NCBI RefSeq assembly: GCF_010993745.1
Contig: NZ_WOTN01000003.1
Span: forward strand, 1,814,211 to 1,878,210
DNA: 64,000 nucleotides
From: Fodinicola acaciae
Lineage (GTDB): Bacteria; Actinomycetota; Actinomycetes; Mycobacteriales; HKI-0501
Reading direction: 5' to 3'
The translations under genes and the position numbers were made by a program. Position 1 is the first letter of the stretch. Each line of letters opens with the position of its first letter. A model generated the notes under the pieces. It was not told where the DNA came from. It worked only from the letters and a program-made list of their open reading frames with translations, and made no database searches. Shown in pieces: positions 1 to 7,259 of this stretch.

Positions 1-498
1 GCGGCGCGCGAACCCGCGCACATACTGCTCCACGTCCAGCGCGTCCCGGCCGACCCCGCTGGCCGGCGGCGACTTGGCCTCGGCGCTCTCGGTGAAGTAC
101 GCCGGATCGCGCGGCGACGAGCCGTACACCTCGGTCGTCGACTTCACCACGAAGCGGCGCAGGCTGGCCGCCTTCTGGCAGGCGGCGAGCAACTGCATCG
201 CGCCGATGACGTTGATCTCCTTCATCGCCGCGCGGCCGCCGACGCCGTCCGAGCTGGTCAGCAGGTTGAGATGGACGACGGTGTCGACGTTGGCGGCGCT
301 GATCACCTTCGCGATCAACGGGTTGCGGAGGTCGGCGCGGACGAACTCGGTGCGGCCGAGCGTGCCGAGCAGGTCACCTCGCGGCGGAGCGGTGTCGACG
401 CCGATGACCCGGTCGATGTTGTCGTCGGCGGCCAGCCGCGCGGCGAACCGGCTGCCCAGTGGCCTGCTGACTCCGGTGACGAGGACCACTCGGGGCAT
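1..498 (-). CDS. NAD-dependent epimerase/dehydratase (extended SDR), 3' part outside the window
   Basis: The visible 166 codons start with ATG at 498 behind a GGAGGAGG ribosome site. The N-terminus is a Rossmann nucleotide-binding fold: strand, VTGVS glycine-rich turn at residues 7-11, then an acidic end of the second strand (GVD) that suits NAD(H) binding. Later VVHL and an STTEVYGSS segment (Ser/Thr region before the catalytic Tyr) are typical of extended SDR sugar-nucleotide epimerases. Next to bS22, the HTH protein and proC it matches the M. tuberculosis galE2 (Rv0501) neighbourhood. The substrate is unknown; the C-terminal substrate domain is not visible because the gene runs off the left edge. 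Confidence 0.85.
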   Translation of the reverse strand, partial: MPRVVLVTGVSRPLGSRFAARLAADDNIDRVIGVDTAPPRGDLLGTLGRTEFVRADLRNPLIAKVISAANVDTVVHLNLLTSSDGVGGRAAMKEINVIGAMQLLAACQKAASLRRFVVKSTTEVYGSSPRDPAYFTESAEAKSPPASGVGRDALDVEQYVRGFARR

Positions 499-658
499 GC
501 GGCCTCCTCCGGACGGGATGGTCCGATCCTACGAGGCCAGGGGTTGCGCTCCGGTAGACGGGGTATGTCGGCCTCGTTGCGTCCATGATCACCATGTGTC
601 AGCGTACGACAACGGCCGGTGCGCGAGGTCGCACACCGGCCGGACGGGACCGGGTCCC

Positions 659-757
659 TTACTTCTTGTTACGCCGCTGAACTCGGGTCTTCTTGAGCAG
701 CTTGCGGTGCTTCTTCTTCGCCATCCGCTTGCGGCGCTTCTTGATAACCGAGCCCAT
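659..757 (-). CDS. Small ribosomal subunit protein bS22 (AURKAIP1/COX24-like)
   Basis: This 32-residue, extremely basic protein reads [19 protein letters not shown] and ends in RRNKK. It is the actinobacterial bS22 family (AURKAIP1/COX24 domain), a tiny protein known from mycobacterial small-subunit structures, where it sits near the decoding region. Length and sequence match the family closely. A GAGAGG ribosome site precedes the ATG. Its place between an excisionase-type HTH gene and a galE-like gene is the conserved Rv0500A-Rv0500B-Rv0501 order. It is easily missed because it is so short. Confidence 0.93.
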   Translation of the reverse strand: MGSVIKKRRKRMAKKKHRKLLKKTRVQRRNKK

Positions 758-855
758 GCGTAGCCTCTCGAAAGTTCAACTGTCGGATCGCACCCAACAC
801 TGACAACCGTCCGAGGATATCAATGCGTACGGACGGCTGGCGGGCCGGTCCTGCC

Positions 856-1059
856 TCACGCGGTGTCGGTGAACGCGTCCTTCAGGTACTCGTGCACGGC
901 GTTCTCCGGCACACGGAAGGAACGGCCGACCCGGACCGCGGTCAGCTCGCCGGAGTGCACCAGCCGGTACACCGTCATCTTGGAGACGCGCATCAACGTC
1001 GCCACCTCGGCGACGGTGAGGAACGTGACCTCCGCCAAACCCTTGTCTTTCCCAGGCAT
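856..1059 (-). CDS. Excisionase-family helix-turn-helix DNA-binding protein
   Basis: A 67-residue protein whose core (residues 13-62) is a MerR/excisionase-type winged HTH: FLTVAEVATLMRVSKMTVYR, a short turn, GELTAVRVGRSFRV, then an EYL helix. This fits the family called Rv0500A in mycobacteria. The start is ATG at 1059 with GGAAAGACGG upstream; the frame stays open further upstream but without family similarity. It probably binds DNA as a small regulator; the target is unknown. The leader holds an 8-bp inverted repeat (1087-1110, CGCGCCGG/CCGGCGCG) that could fold in the mRNA. Confidence 0.88.
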   Translation of the reverse strand: MPGKDKGLAEVTFLTVAEVATLMRVSKMTVYRLVHSGELTAVRVGRSFRVPENAVHEYLKDAFTDTA

Positions 1060-1086
1060 GAGACACCGTCTTTCCCGCACGCGTCG

Positions 1087-1110
1087 CGCGCCGGCTTCCC
1101 CTCCGGCGCG
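1087..1110 (-). promoter_or_regulatory. Hairpin in the 5' leader of the HTH gene
   Basis: CGCGCCGG and CCGGCGCG form a perfect 8-bp stem around an 8-base loop, about 28 bases upstream of the HTH start codon. No T-run follows, so it is not an obvious terminator. It could modulate leader structure, or it may be chance GC palindromy. Confidence 0.35.
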
Positions 1111-1318
1111 TCCGACACACACGTGCTTGAAGCACAGTAGCGTTACCAGTGTGACTCGCGCGATCCCTCTCCGGCCAACCGGCCGAGGCCGGCCTCTATC
1201 ACACAGCATCGGCCAACCCCGGCATGACACGCGTTTGCGCAGATGAGAATACTTGTGCGCGTTGCGTACGCGGGGACGTACTGCTAGTAATGGTCGACGG
1301 AAAACTTTGGGGGGACAG

Positions 1319-1651
1319 ATGCGCCATCCGGCCGAGCCCGAGGACCTGGACGGTGCCGTCCAGTGCCTCCACCCCGACCCCGCCAAGTCGGCGCCGATGC
1401 TCGACCGGCGACTGTACGACCTGACCCGCGCGGCCATCCTGGACGCCGTGCCGACCAACGGCAGCGGCCTGCTCACCGCGTCGCTGCGGACCGAGGTCGC
1501 ACGGCGCGTGCCGGCACAGGCGTACGCGACAGTGTCGGTCGGCTGGTGCACCACGCTGGTCCGCCTCGACCTGCAGGCCCGCGGCCTCTTGCTGCGCGTA
1601 CCGACCGAGGGCATGCCACGCCTGCTCCGCCGGCCGCGACCACGCCGCTGA
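1319..1651 (+). CDS. Conserved hypothetical protein, DUF6958-like
   Basis: A 110-residue protein starting at ATG 1319 after GGGGGGACAG. The order of features (a short N-terminal segment, RRLYDLTRAAILDAVP, GLLTASLRTEVARRVP, then WCTTLVRLDLQARGLL) resembles DUF6958 proteins, which look like small winged-helix folds. This is a recalled resemblance, not a search result. It diverges from the HTH gene across a 259-bp gap and converges on the TetR gene. The C-terminus is Arg/Pro rich. The function is unknown. Confidence 0.6.
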   Translation: MRHPAEPEDLDGAVQCLHPDPAKSAPMLDRRLYDLTRAAILDAVPTNGSGLLTASLRTEVARRVPAQAYATVSVGWCTTLVRLDLQARGLLLRVPTEGMPRLLRRPRPRR

Positions 1652-1660
1652 CCCGGCGGC

Positions 1661-2239
1661 TCACTCGACGACGGACGCCTGGCGGTAGCTCAGGATCCCT
1701 TCGACGCCGCGCAGGAAGGTCTCACAGACCGGCGCCGGGTCACCGAGGCATCCGGCAGTCATCGCACCGTCTCTCAGCATGACGAAATGCCGGGCCGCCG
1801 GCCCCGGCTCGGTCTCCCCGGTGCCGGCCAGCAGGTCGGTGACGGTGTCGAGGAACCACTGCCGATGGCGCAGGACCGCCTGGTGCACCGGATGCGCCGG
1901 ATCCGGATATTCGGCCGCGGCGTTGAGAAAAGCGCACCCGCGGAAGCCGTCGGACCGGATGCCGTCGGCGATCGACCCGGCGACGGCCAGGACAGCGTCG
2001 GCCGCGGTGGAGGCCGAGGCACTGGCCTGCTCGATCTGCCGGCGAATGGCCTGGTCCGCCTCGGTCAGGTAGGCGACGACCAGGTCGTCCTTGCTGGGGA
2101 AATGCCGATAGAGGGTGGCGCGCGTGCCACGCGCCTCGGCGACGATCCGGTCGATGCCGACCGCGTGCAGCCCTTCCGCGTAGAACAGCCGGCTCGCCGT
2201 ACTGAGCAGCTGCGATCGCGCTTTGGACACTCTGTTCAC
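1661..2239 (-). CDS. TetR/AcrR-family transcriptional repressor
   Basis: This 192-residue protein has a clear TetR N-terminal HTH (about residues 5-55: LLSTASRLFYAEGLHAVGID, then RGTRATLYRHFPSKDDLV) and a variable helical ligand domain with a FRGCAFLNAA segment, seen in TetR members that sense small lipophilic compounds. It is divergent from the membrane gene at 2364 and the space between holds an 18-bp perfect inverted repeat, so it most likely represses both itself and that gene. The inducer cannot be inferred. Confidence 0.9.
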   Translation of the reverse strand: MNRVSKARSQLLSTASRLFYAEGLHAVGIDRIVAEARGTRATLYRHFPSKDDLVVAYLTEADQAIRRQIEQASASASTAADAVLAVAGSIADGIRSDGFRGCAFLNAAAEYPDPAHPVHQAVLRHRQWFLDTVTDLLAGTGETEPGPAARHFVMLRDGAMTAGCLGDPAPVCETFLRGVEGILSYRQASVVE

Positions 2240-2267
2240 CAGCCTTCCGTCGCATCTCCACGGTACA

Positions 2268-2337
2268 GAGTAGAACGTTCGGTCTTGACGTGCGCGGGCA
2301 GCGATGGGAGGGTAGAGCGAGACCGAACGTTCTACTC
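2268..2337. promoter_or_regulatory. Twin TetR operator candidate in the divergent promoter region
   Basis: GAGTAGAACGTTCGGTCT (2268-2285) and its exact reverse complement (2320-2337) are 34 bases apart. Each arm contains the 8-bp palindrome GAACGTTC, so each can itself be a two-fold site for a TetR dimer. One arm lies about 28 bases from the tetR start and the other about 27 bases from the start of the membrane gene. The arrangement suggests co-repression of both directions. Confidence 0.75.
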
Positions 2338-2363
2338 ATTTTATCGTACGTAAAGGACCCAAC

Positions 2364-2906
2364 GTGAGTGTTGCCGCTGCTCAATCGGACATAGCGCCGT
2401 CACTACGGCGGTTGTACATCGCCCGGTTTGCTTTCGCGATCCTCTGGGCCGGCGCGACGGTCGCGGTGGCCTCGACGCTCAGTCCACTGGCCGTCGCGCT
2501 CCTCGTGCTTTATCCGGCGTTCGACGTGGTCGCCGCCGTACTCGACGCCAGGTCGGGCAAGGCGAAGGCACCGGCCTGGCTGTACGTCAACATGGCCGTC
2601 AGCGTCCTCGCCGGCCTCAGCCTGCCGCTCGCGGCGTCGTCCGGCATCCCGACGGTCCTGCGCGTCTGGGGTGCCTGGGCCATCGCCGCCGGCCTCGTCC
2701 AGCTCGTCGTCGGCGTCGCACGCCGTACGCTCGGCGGCCAGTGGCCGATGATCGTCAGCGGCGCGATCTCCACACTGGCCGGGGCGGCCTTCATCCTGCA
2801 GGCGGCCCGCCCGGACCCGTCACTGACCGGGCTGGCCGGATATGCCGTGCTCGGCGGCGTCTTCTTCCTGGTGTCGGCGATCCGGCTCGGCCGGCGTCAG
2901 TCGTAG
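2364..2906 (+). CDS. Multi-pass membrane protein controlled by the adjacent TetR (DUF308-like)
   Basis: GTG start at 2364 with AAAGGA upstream; 180 residues with about six hydrophobic helices (residues 22-45, 48-65, 80-98, 105-125, 135-152, 158-175) joined by short charged loops. The paired-helix pattern with small residues resembles DUF308/HdeD-like membrane proteins. It has no transporter signature. Being divergent from tetR across an operator suggests inducible expression in a stress or efflux-like response. Its 3' end overlaps the convergent proC end by 10 bases. Confidence 0.7.
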   Translation: MSVAAAQSDIAPSLRRLYIARFAFAILWAGATVAVASTLSPLAVALLVLYPAFDVVAAVLDARSGKAKAPAWLYVNMAVSVLAGLSLPLAASSGIPTVLRVWGAWAIAAGLVQLVVGVARRTLGGQWPMIVSGAISTLAGAAFILQAARPDPSLTGLAGYAVLGGVFFLVSAIRLGRRQS

Positions 2907-3706
2907 AGCTTCCCCAGCTCCACCGACCGGTCACGCGCCGCCTCGATCGCCTCGATCAGCGCGGCGCGTACGCCGTGCTTCTCCAGCTCCTTGATCGCCA
3001 TGATCGTGGTGCCGCCCGGCGACGTGACGCCCTCCCGCAGCTGGACGGGATGCTCGCCGGAGTCGCGCAGCATCACCGCCGCGCCGAGGGCGGTCTGCAC
3101 GATCAGGTCGGCGGCGATCGCGCGCGGCAGACCGAGCAGGATGCCGGCGTCGATCATCGCTTCGACCAGGTAGAAGAAGTACGCCGGACCCGAGCCGGAC
3201 AACGCCGTCACGGCGTCCAGCTGGCTCTCCGGCAGCCGCCGCACCTTGCCGACCGGCGCGAGCAACCGCTCGGCGGCGTCCAGGTCGTCGGGCCCCGCGT
3301 GCGCGCCGGCCGCGACGACGCTCATCGCCTGGTCGACCAGCGCCGGAGTGTTGGGCATGACGCGCACGACCGGCACGCCGTCGCCGAGCTGCCGCTCCAC
3401 GTACGAGGTGGGGATGCCGGCGGCGACGGTCACGATCAGGTGCCGCGGCGTGATCGCCGGCGCCATCTTCGCGAGCAGGTCACCGATGTCCTGCGGCTTG
3501 ACCGCGATCAACAGCACCCGCGCGAACGCGGCCGCCTCCTCGATCCCCAGGTCGCGCACGCCGTACTGCTTGTAGAGATATTCCGCGCGCTCCTGGAACT
3601 TCTCGACGACCACCACGTCGTCGGCGCTCACGCCGGAGCGCAACAACCCCGCCAGCAGCGACTCACCGATCTTTCCGGCGCCGATGATGCCGAGCCGGTC
3701 GGTCAC
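2897..3706 (-). CDS. proC: Pyrroline-5-carboxylate reductase
   Basis: Catalyses the last step of proline synthesis, reduction of 1-pyrroline-5-carboxylate with NAD(P)H. The 269-residue protein shows the N-terminal Rossmann motif GIIGAGKIG (6-14), VKPQ (70-73), MPNTPA (117-122), and the C-terminal dimer/active-site signatures SGSGPAYFF (170-178) and VTSPGGTT (227-234). I chose GTG at 3706: it overlaps the stop of the upstream proline dehydrogenase as GTGA and begins the conserved fold directly. Translational coupling to a proline-degrading enzyme is unusual. Confidence 0.96.
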   Translation of the reverse strand: MTDRLGIIGAGKIGESLLAGLLRSGVSADDVVVVEKFQERAEYLYKQYGVRDLGIEEAAAFARVLLIAVKPQDIGDLLAKMAPAITPRHLIVTVAAGIPTSYVERQLGDGVPVVRVMPNTPALVDQAMSVVAAGAHAGPDDLDAAERLLAPVGKVRRLPESQLDAVTALSGSGPAYFFYLVEAMIDAGILLGLPRAIAADLIVQTALGAAVMLRDSGEHPVQLREGVTSPGGTTIMAIKELEKHGVRAALIEAIEAARDRSVELGKLYD

Positions 3707-4623
3707 TTTCGACCGACCAGAGCGCGCAGGAACAGCGCGGTGTTGGCCGGCCGCTCGGCCAGCCGCCGCATCAGGTAGCCATACCACTGCGTGCCATAGG
3801 GCACGTACACCCGCACGGCATAGCCGAGCTCGGCGAGCCGGCGCTGCTCCATCGGCCGTACGCCGTAGAGCATCTGGAACTCGAAGCTGGCGACATCGCG
3901 GTCGTGCCAACGCACGCGGTCCTCGACGATCGCGACCAGCCGCGGGTCATGGGTGGCGAACATCGGATAGCCGCCGCCGGCCAGGAGGACGTTGGCGCAG
4001 CGCACGTACGACCGGCTCACCTCCAGGTCGGTCTGAAAGGCCACGTCCTCAGGCTCGTTGTAGGCACCTTTGCACAGCCGTACGCGCGAGCCGGCGGCCG
4101 CCAGCTCCCGGCAGTCGGACTCGGTGCGGTGCAGATATGCCTGGAGCACGACACCGGTGTCCGGGTGGTCCTTGCGTACGCGCCGGACGATCTCCAGCGT
4201 CCGGTCGGTGGTGGTGTGGTCCTCCATGTCGACCGTCACCGTGGTGCCGGCGGCGTCGGCGGCTCGGCAGATCGCCAGCACGTTGTCGGTGGCCAGCTTC
4301 TCGTCGAGCAGCAGGCCGAGCGCGGTGAGCTTGACGCTGACCTCGGCCGGCGGCGTCAGGCTGGCCGCCGCCAGCGCACCGAGCACCTCCACGTACGCGG
4401 CGGTCGCCGCCTTCGCCTGCGCCGCGTCCTCGGTGTCCTCACCGAGGAAGTCGAGGGTGACCGCGAGGCCGTCGTGGACGAGCTCCCGGGTCGTCTCGAT
4501 CGCCTCGCCGGTCGTGGTGCCGGCGACGAAGCGGCGCACCACCGACCGGCTGACCGGCGCCGCGCTGACCAGCTGCTCCAACTGCGGGCTGCGCGCCGCA
4601 GCCAGGATTGCCGAACGCATCAT
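3703..4623 (-). CDS. Proline dehydrogenase (monofunctional PRODH)
   Basis: FAD-dependent oxidation of proline to pyrroline-5-carboxylate, feeding electrons to the membrane. The 306-residue protein has PRODH barrel signatures: VSVKLTALG (98-106), VTVDMEDH, RLCKGAYNEP, FATHDPRLV, FEFQMLYGVR, and the hallmark RVYVPYGTQWYGYLMRRL near residues 271-288. It lacks the aldehyde dehydrogenase half of PutA, as is usual in actinobacteria. Two Met codons begin the frame (4623 and 4620). It is the first gene of a two-gene unit with proC, so the product of one enzyme is the substrate of the next. Confidence 0.95.
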   Translation of the reverse strand: MMRSAILAAARSPQLEQLVSAAPVSRSVVRRFVAGTTTGEAIETTRELVHDGLAVTLDFLGEDTEDAAQAKAATAAYVEVLGALAAASLTPPAEVSVKLTALGLLLDEKLATDNVLAICRAADAAGTTVTVDMEDHTTTDRTLEIVRRVRKDHPDTGVVLQAYLHRTESDCRELAAAGSRVRLCKGAYNEPEDVAFQTDLEVSRSYVRCANVLLAGGGYPMFATHDPRLVAIVEDRVRWHDRDVASFEFQMLYGVRPMEQRRLAELGYAVRVYVPYGTQWYGYLMRRLAERPANTALFLRALVGRK

Positions 4624-4671
4624 GCTGACGAGCGTATCCGCCCAGCCAGCGATGTCCGCATGGCGGCCAAC

Positions 4672-5418
4672 TCAGCGCAGAGCGGCGAAGGCGGCATCCA
4701 GGTGGCCGCGCCAGATCAGGCCGGTCTCGGCGAAACCGGCCGCCTGCAGGGCGTTGAGGTGCCAGCTGACCGGCGGCAGGTGGCTCTCCGCGTGGTCGCC
4801 GCCGAACAGCTCGTTGCGTTCGCGTACCAGGTCGGCCACCGCGGGCTCGGCGCCGAACCGCTCCCACCAACCCGGCCAGGTCTCGGCGCCGCCCGCGTAA
4901 GCGGCTTCCTGGCGCTGCTTCTCCAGCCGATCCAGCGCCGCGTTGAGCGTCGGCAGGCCGTCGTCCTTCATGTGGTCGGCGTTGATGAACACGCCACCGT
5001 CGCGCAGCACGGCGCGGATCTCACCGTAGAGCGCCCGCAGCCGGTCCGGAGCGATCCAGTGCAGCGCTGTGGCGGTGAGTACGGCGTCGAAGCCCTCGTG
5101 CGGCAGCTGCTCGCGCCACCGTGGCGTACCGAGGTTGGCGGCCACCACCTCGGCACGCTCGTCGAGGCTGCCGCGAGCCAACGTGAGCAGTGATCGGTCG
5201 GCGTCGAGGACGACCGTACGCGCGTCCGGCCGGCGGACCAGCAGCCGCAGACTGATCGACCCGGTGCCGCCGGCGAGGTCGAGCACGCGCGGCGGACGGC
5301 CGGCGGTGACCGCCTCGACGGCGTCGAGCATGGCCGCGAACCGCTCCTCGCGGTCCGGCATGAACACGGTCTGCTGCGCGTCCCAGCTCGCCTGCCAGGC
5401 CGCGTAGTCGACTGCCAT
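4672..5418 (-). CDS. Class I SAM-dependent methyltransferase
   Basis: A 248-residue methyltransferase with motif I VLDLAGGTGSIS (about 45-56), an acidic residue ending strand 2 (VVLDADRS), a motif around FDAVLTATALHWI, and VLRDGGVFINAD as motif III. I prefer ATG at 5418, four codons inside the longest frame, because GGAGG lies five bases upstream of it. The substrate is unknown; the HWI and Trp-rich middle resemble methyltransferases acting on small molecules. It lies 48 bases upstream of the proline dehydrogenase on the same strand and may be co-transcribed. Confidence 0.88.
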   Translation of the reverse strand: MAVDYAAWQASWDAQQTVFMPDREERFAAMLDAVEAVTAGRPPRVLDLAGGTGSISLRLLVRRPDARTVVLDADRSLLTLARGSLDERAEVVAANLGTPRWREQLPHEGFDAVLTATALHWIAPDRLRALYGEIRAVLRDGGVFINADHMKDDGLPTLNAALDRLEKQRQEAAYAGGAETWPGWWERFGAEPAVADLVRERNELFGGDHAESHLPPVSWHLNALQAAGFAETGLIWRGHLDAAFAALR

Positions 5419-5489
5419 CCGTACCTCCATGTAATGAGTGAACTGTCAATCTGATCCTTACCCTAGATCGATCGGTGTAAGGTGCACAA

Positions 5490-6014
5490 GTGGATGCGGA
5501 TGCTTACGCGCAACAGGGGGTCGCGCTCGCCAACGCGCCGATGTCGAGCGTCGACGATCTCCGTACGCTGCTCGCCGACCGGCCGTGGTGGCACGACAAG
5601 CTGCGCCGCCAGGACGTGTCGGAGCTGAGCGCGGTGAAGAGCGGCCTGCGCGAGGTCTTCGAGATCGCCGCCGGCAACGACGAGGTCGGCGCCGTCGACG
5701 CGCTCAACGCGCTGCTGGAGGCGCATCCGATGCGGCCGCGGATTTCCGGCCACGACTCGCGGCGGTGGCATCTGCACGTGACCGGCCACGGCGCCGGCAT
5801 CGGCGCCGAGTACGGCGCCGGCGCGGTCTGGGGGTTGGCCGTCGCCTTCACCAAGTGGGGGGCGTCGCGTTTCGGCCTGTGCAGTGGAAAAGGCTGCGAC
5901 AACGTATATCTCGACACGTCGACCAACGCGTCACGGCGCTTCTGCTCCGATCGCTGCGCGACGCGTGCTCACGTAGCCGCGCACCGCGCGCGCAAACGCG
6001 CGCAGGCCACCTGA
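5490..6014 (+). CDS. ABATE/CGNR zinc-finger putative transcriptional regulator
   Basis: GTG start at 5490; 174 residues. The N-terminal two thirds match the ABATE-type stress-associated domain (DDLRTLLADRPWW, LREVFEIAAG), and the C-terminus is a CGNR-like zinc ribbon, CSGKGCDNVYLDTSTN followed by RRFCSDRCATRAHV. The usual CGNR tetrapeptide reads CATR here, but the four Cys ligands are present. The basic tail (AHRARKRAQ) suits nucleic-acid contact. Such proteins are thought to be regulators. It is divergent from the methyltransferase gene. Confidence 0.85.
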   Translation: MDADAYAQQGVALANAPMSSVDDLRTLLADRPWWHDKLRRQDVSELSAVKSGLREVFEIAAGNDEVGAVDALNALLEAHPMRPRISGHDSRRWHLHVTGHGAGIGAEYGAGAVWGLAVAFTKWGASRFGLCSGKGCDNVYLDTSTNASRRFCSDRCATRAHVAAHRARKRAQAT

Positions 6015-6048
6015 GGCTCAGGACGCGCCGGCTACCTCGCGCGCGCCG

Positions 6049-6175
6049 GGATGCACGCAAGGCCACCTTGCGTGCGTCGAGGGTCCGCATGGCCACCATG
6101 CGTGCATCCCGGGGCCGCTCGATGCACGCATGGCCACCATGCTTGCGTTGGATGCACGCATGGTGGCCATGCGAC
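6049..6175. repeat. Cluster of GCATGGCCACCATGC-type nested hairpins
   Basis: Four units of one hairpin family lie here: GCACGCAAGG-CCA-CCTTGCGTGC at about 6053, CGCATGGCCACCATGCGTGC at about 6086, GATGCACGCATGGCCACCAT at 6121 and GATGCACGCATGGTGGCCAT at 6151. Each folds alone around CCA/TGG, and neighbouring units can also pair with each other. They sit between the convergent ends of the CGNR gene and the isomerase. The first unit has compensating changes (CATGG to CAAGG and CCATG to CCTTG), which supports selection on the fold. Confidence 0.85.
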
Positions 6176-6285
6176 CAAGATCAACTCTATGTATGTAAGA
6201 AGCCACGCGAACCCACCCCCCACCCGATCTGGGTGGGGGCCCAGATTGGCAGGGGGGTACGACAGTTTCGCGCCGTAGCGGGTAG
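6174..6285 (-). repeat. About 115-bp dispersed repeat, copy A
   Basis: Read on the minus strand it begins right after the isomerase stop codon with a CTACCCGCTACGGCGCGAAA-type start, continues ACTGTCGTACCCC, then a CCCCCACCC-AGATC-GGGTGGGGG stem, GTTCGCGTGG and an AT-rich tail ending TTGATCTT. Five other copies occur at 11346, 56192, 56490, 56612 and 59813. No ORF is conserved among copies. It is probably a mobile or amplified 3'-end element. The stem could stop or stabilise transcripts, although no T-run follows. Confidence 0.85.
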
Positions 6286-7119
6286 TCAGGCGCGGGCGGC
6301 GGCTGGGGCGGCCAGGTGGAGGCGGGCGAAGGCCAGGGCCTCGGCGAGGTCCGACTCGCGGCGTTCGCGGCTGCCAGCCGACCGGGTGCTCACCTCGACG
6401 ACCACCGCGCCGGTGAAGCCGTTGCCGGCCAGTTTCTCCAGCAGCGGACCGCACGGCTGGTTGCCGCGCCCCGGCAGCATGTGCTCGTCGTGGCCGAGGC
6501 CGGTGCCGTCGCCGAGGTGGATGTGCCTGAGGCCGTCCCCCATCCGGTCGGCCATCTCCAGCGGGTCGGAGCGCGACACGGCGGTGTGTGAGGTGTCCAG
6601 GCAGAACTTCTCCACCGCCAGCTGCGTCACGTCCCAGGTCGGCGCGTACGGCGAGAACTCGCGACCGCGCGCACGCAGCGGATACATGTTCTCGACGGCC
6701 AGCGTCACGTCGGTCGTCTCCTGCAGCCGGCGTACGCCGTCCTCGAAGCCGTTGATGTAGTCGCGCTGCCAGCGAAACGGCGGGTGCAGCACGACGGTCG
6801 GCGCGCCCAGCCGCTCGGCGGCGTCGATCGACCGGCGCAGCCGCTCCCACGGGTCGGTGCTCCACACACGCTGCGTGATGAACAGGCAGGGCGCGTGGAT
6901 CGCCAGTACGGGCGAGCCGTAGTGGTCGGCGAGGGTGCCGAGCGCGTCGGCGTCCTGGCTCACCGGGTCGGTCAGCACCATGATCTCGACGCCGTCATAG
7001 CCGAGCGACGACGCGATCTCGAAGGTCGCAGCGGTGGACTCGGGATAGACCGACACGCTGGACAGTCCGACGGCCGCACCAGGCACCCGCACGCTGTGTT
7101 CGTCGAGCTCCATGGGCAT
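6286..7119 (-). CDS. Sugar phosphate isomerase/epimerase-like TIM-barrel protein
   Basis: A 277-residue AP-endonuclease-2-type TIM barrel. Motifs include [52 protein letters not shown] and VVVEVS, which place His, Glu and Asp residues at barrel ends as in xylose-isomerase-like metal sites. ATG at 7119 is preceded by GGAG nine bases upstream. The family member in the same M. tuberculosis position is Rv0498. The substrate is unknown. The stop codon abuts dispersed repeat copy A. Confidence 0.85.
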   Translation of the reverse strand: MPMELDEHSVRVPGAAVGLSSVSVYPESTAATFEIASSLGYDGVEIMVLTDPVSQDADALGTLADHYGSPVLAIHAPCLFITQRVWSTDPWERLRRSIDAAERLGAPTVVLHPPFRWQRDYINGFEDGVRRLQETTDVTLAVENMYPLRARGREFSPYAPTWDVTQLAVEKFCLDTSHTAVSRSDPLEMADRMGDGLRHIHLGDGTGLGHDEHMLPGRGNQPCGPLLEKLAGNGFTGAVVVEVSTRSAGSRERRESDLAEALAFARLHLAAPAAARA

Positions 7120-7259
7120 GCTCACACACTCCAGCGTACGACCCGGGCGCCGCGCGCATATTTTTACGTACCGGCCGGCCAGGACAAGTGTCCGTGATAA
7201 TTGCGCGTACGTACGGTGAACGCCCAGGTCAGCCCGATCGCATCGGGCCAAACCGTCAC

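Noticed and set aside
2897..3910. Longer proC frame starting at 3910
   Set aside because: The extra residues overlap the proline dehydrogenase gene and are Arg/Ala-rich; the ProC fold starts at GTG 3706.
6049..6175. CRISPR array
   Set aside because: The units are inverted hairpins of a dispersed family, not direct repeats with unique spacers, and there are no cas genes.
5438..6760. Long plus-strand open frame of 440 codons
   Set aside because: It runs across the CGNR gene in another frame, through the hairpin and 115-bp repeats and against the isomerase gene. Arg-rich shadow composition and no domain.
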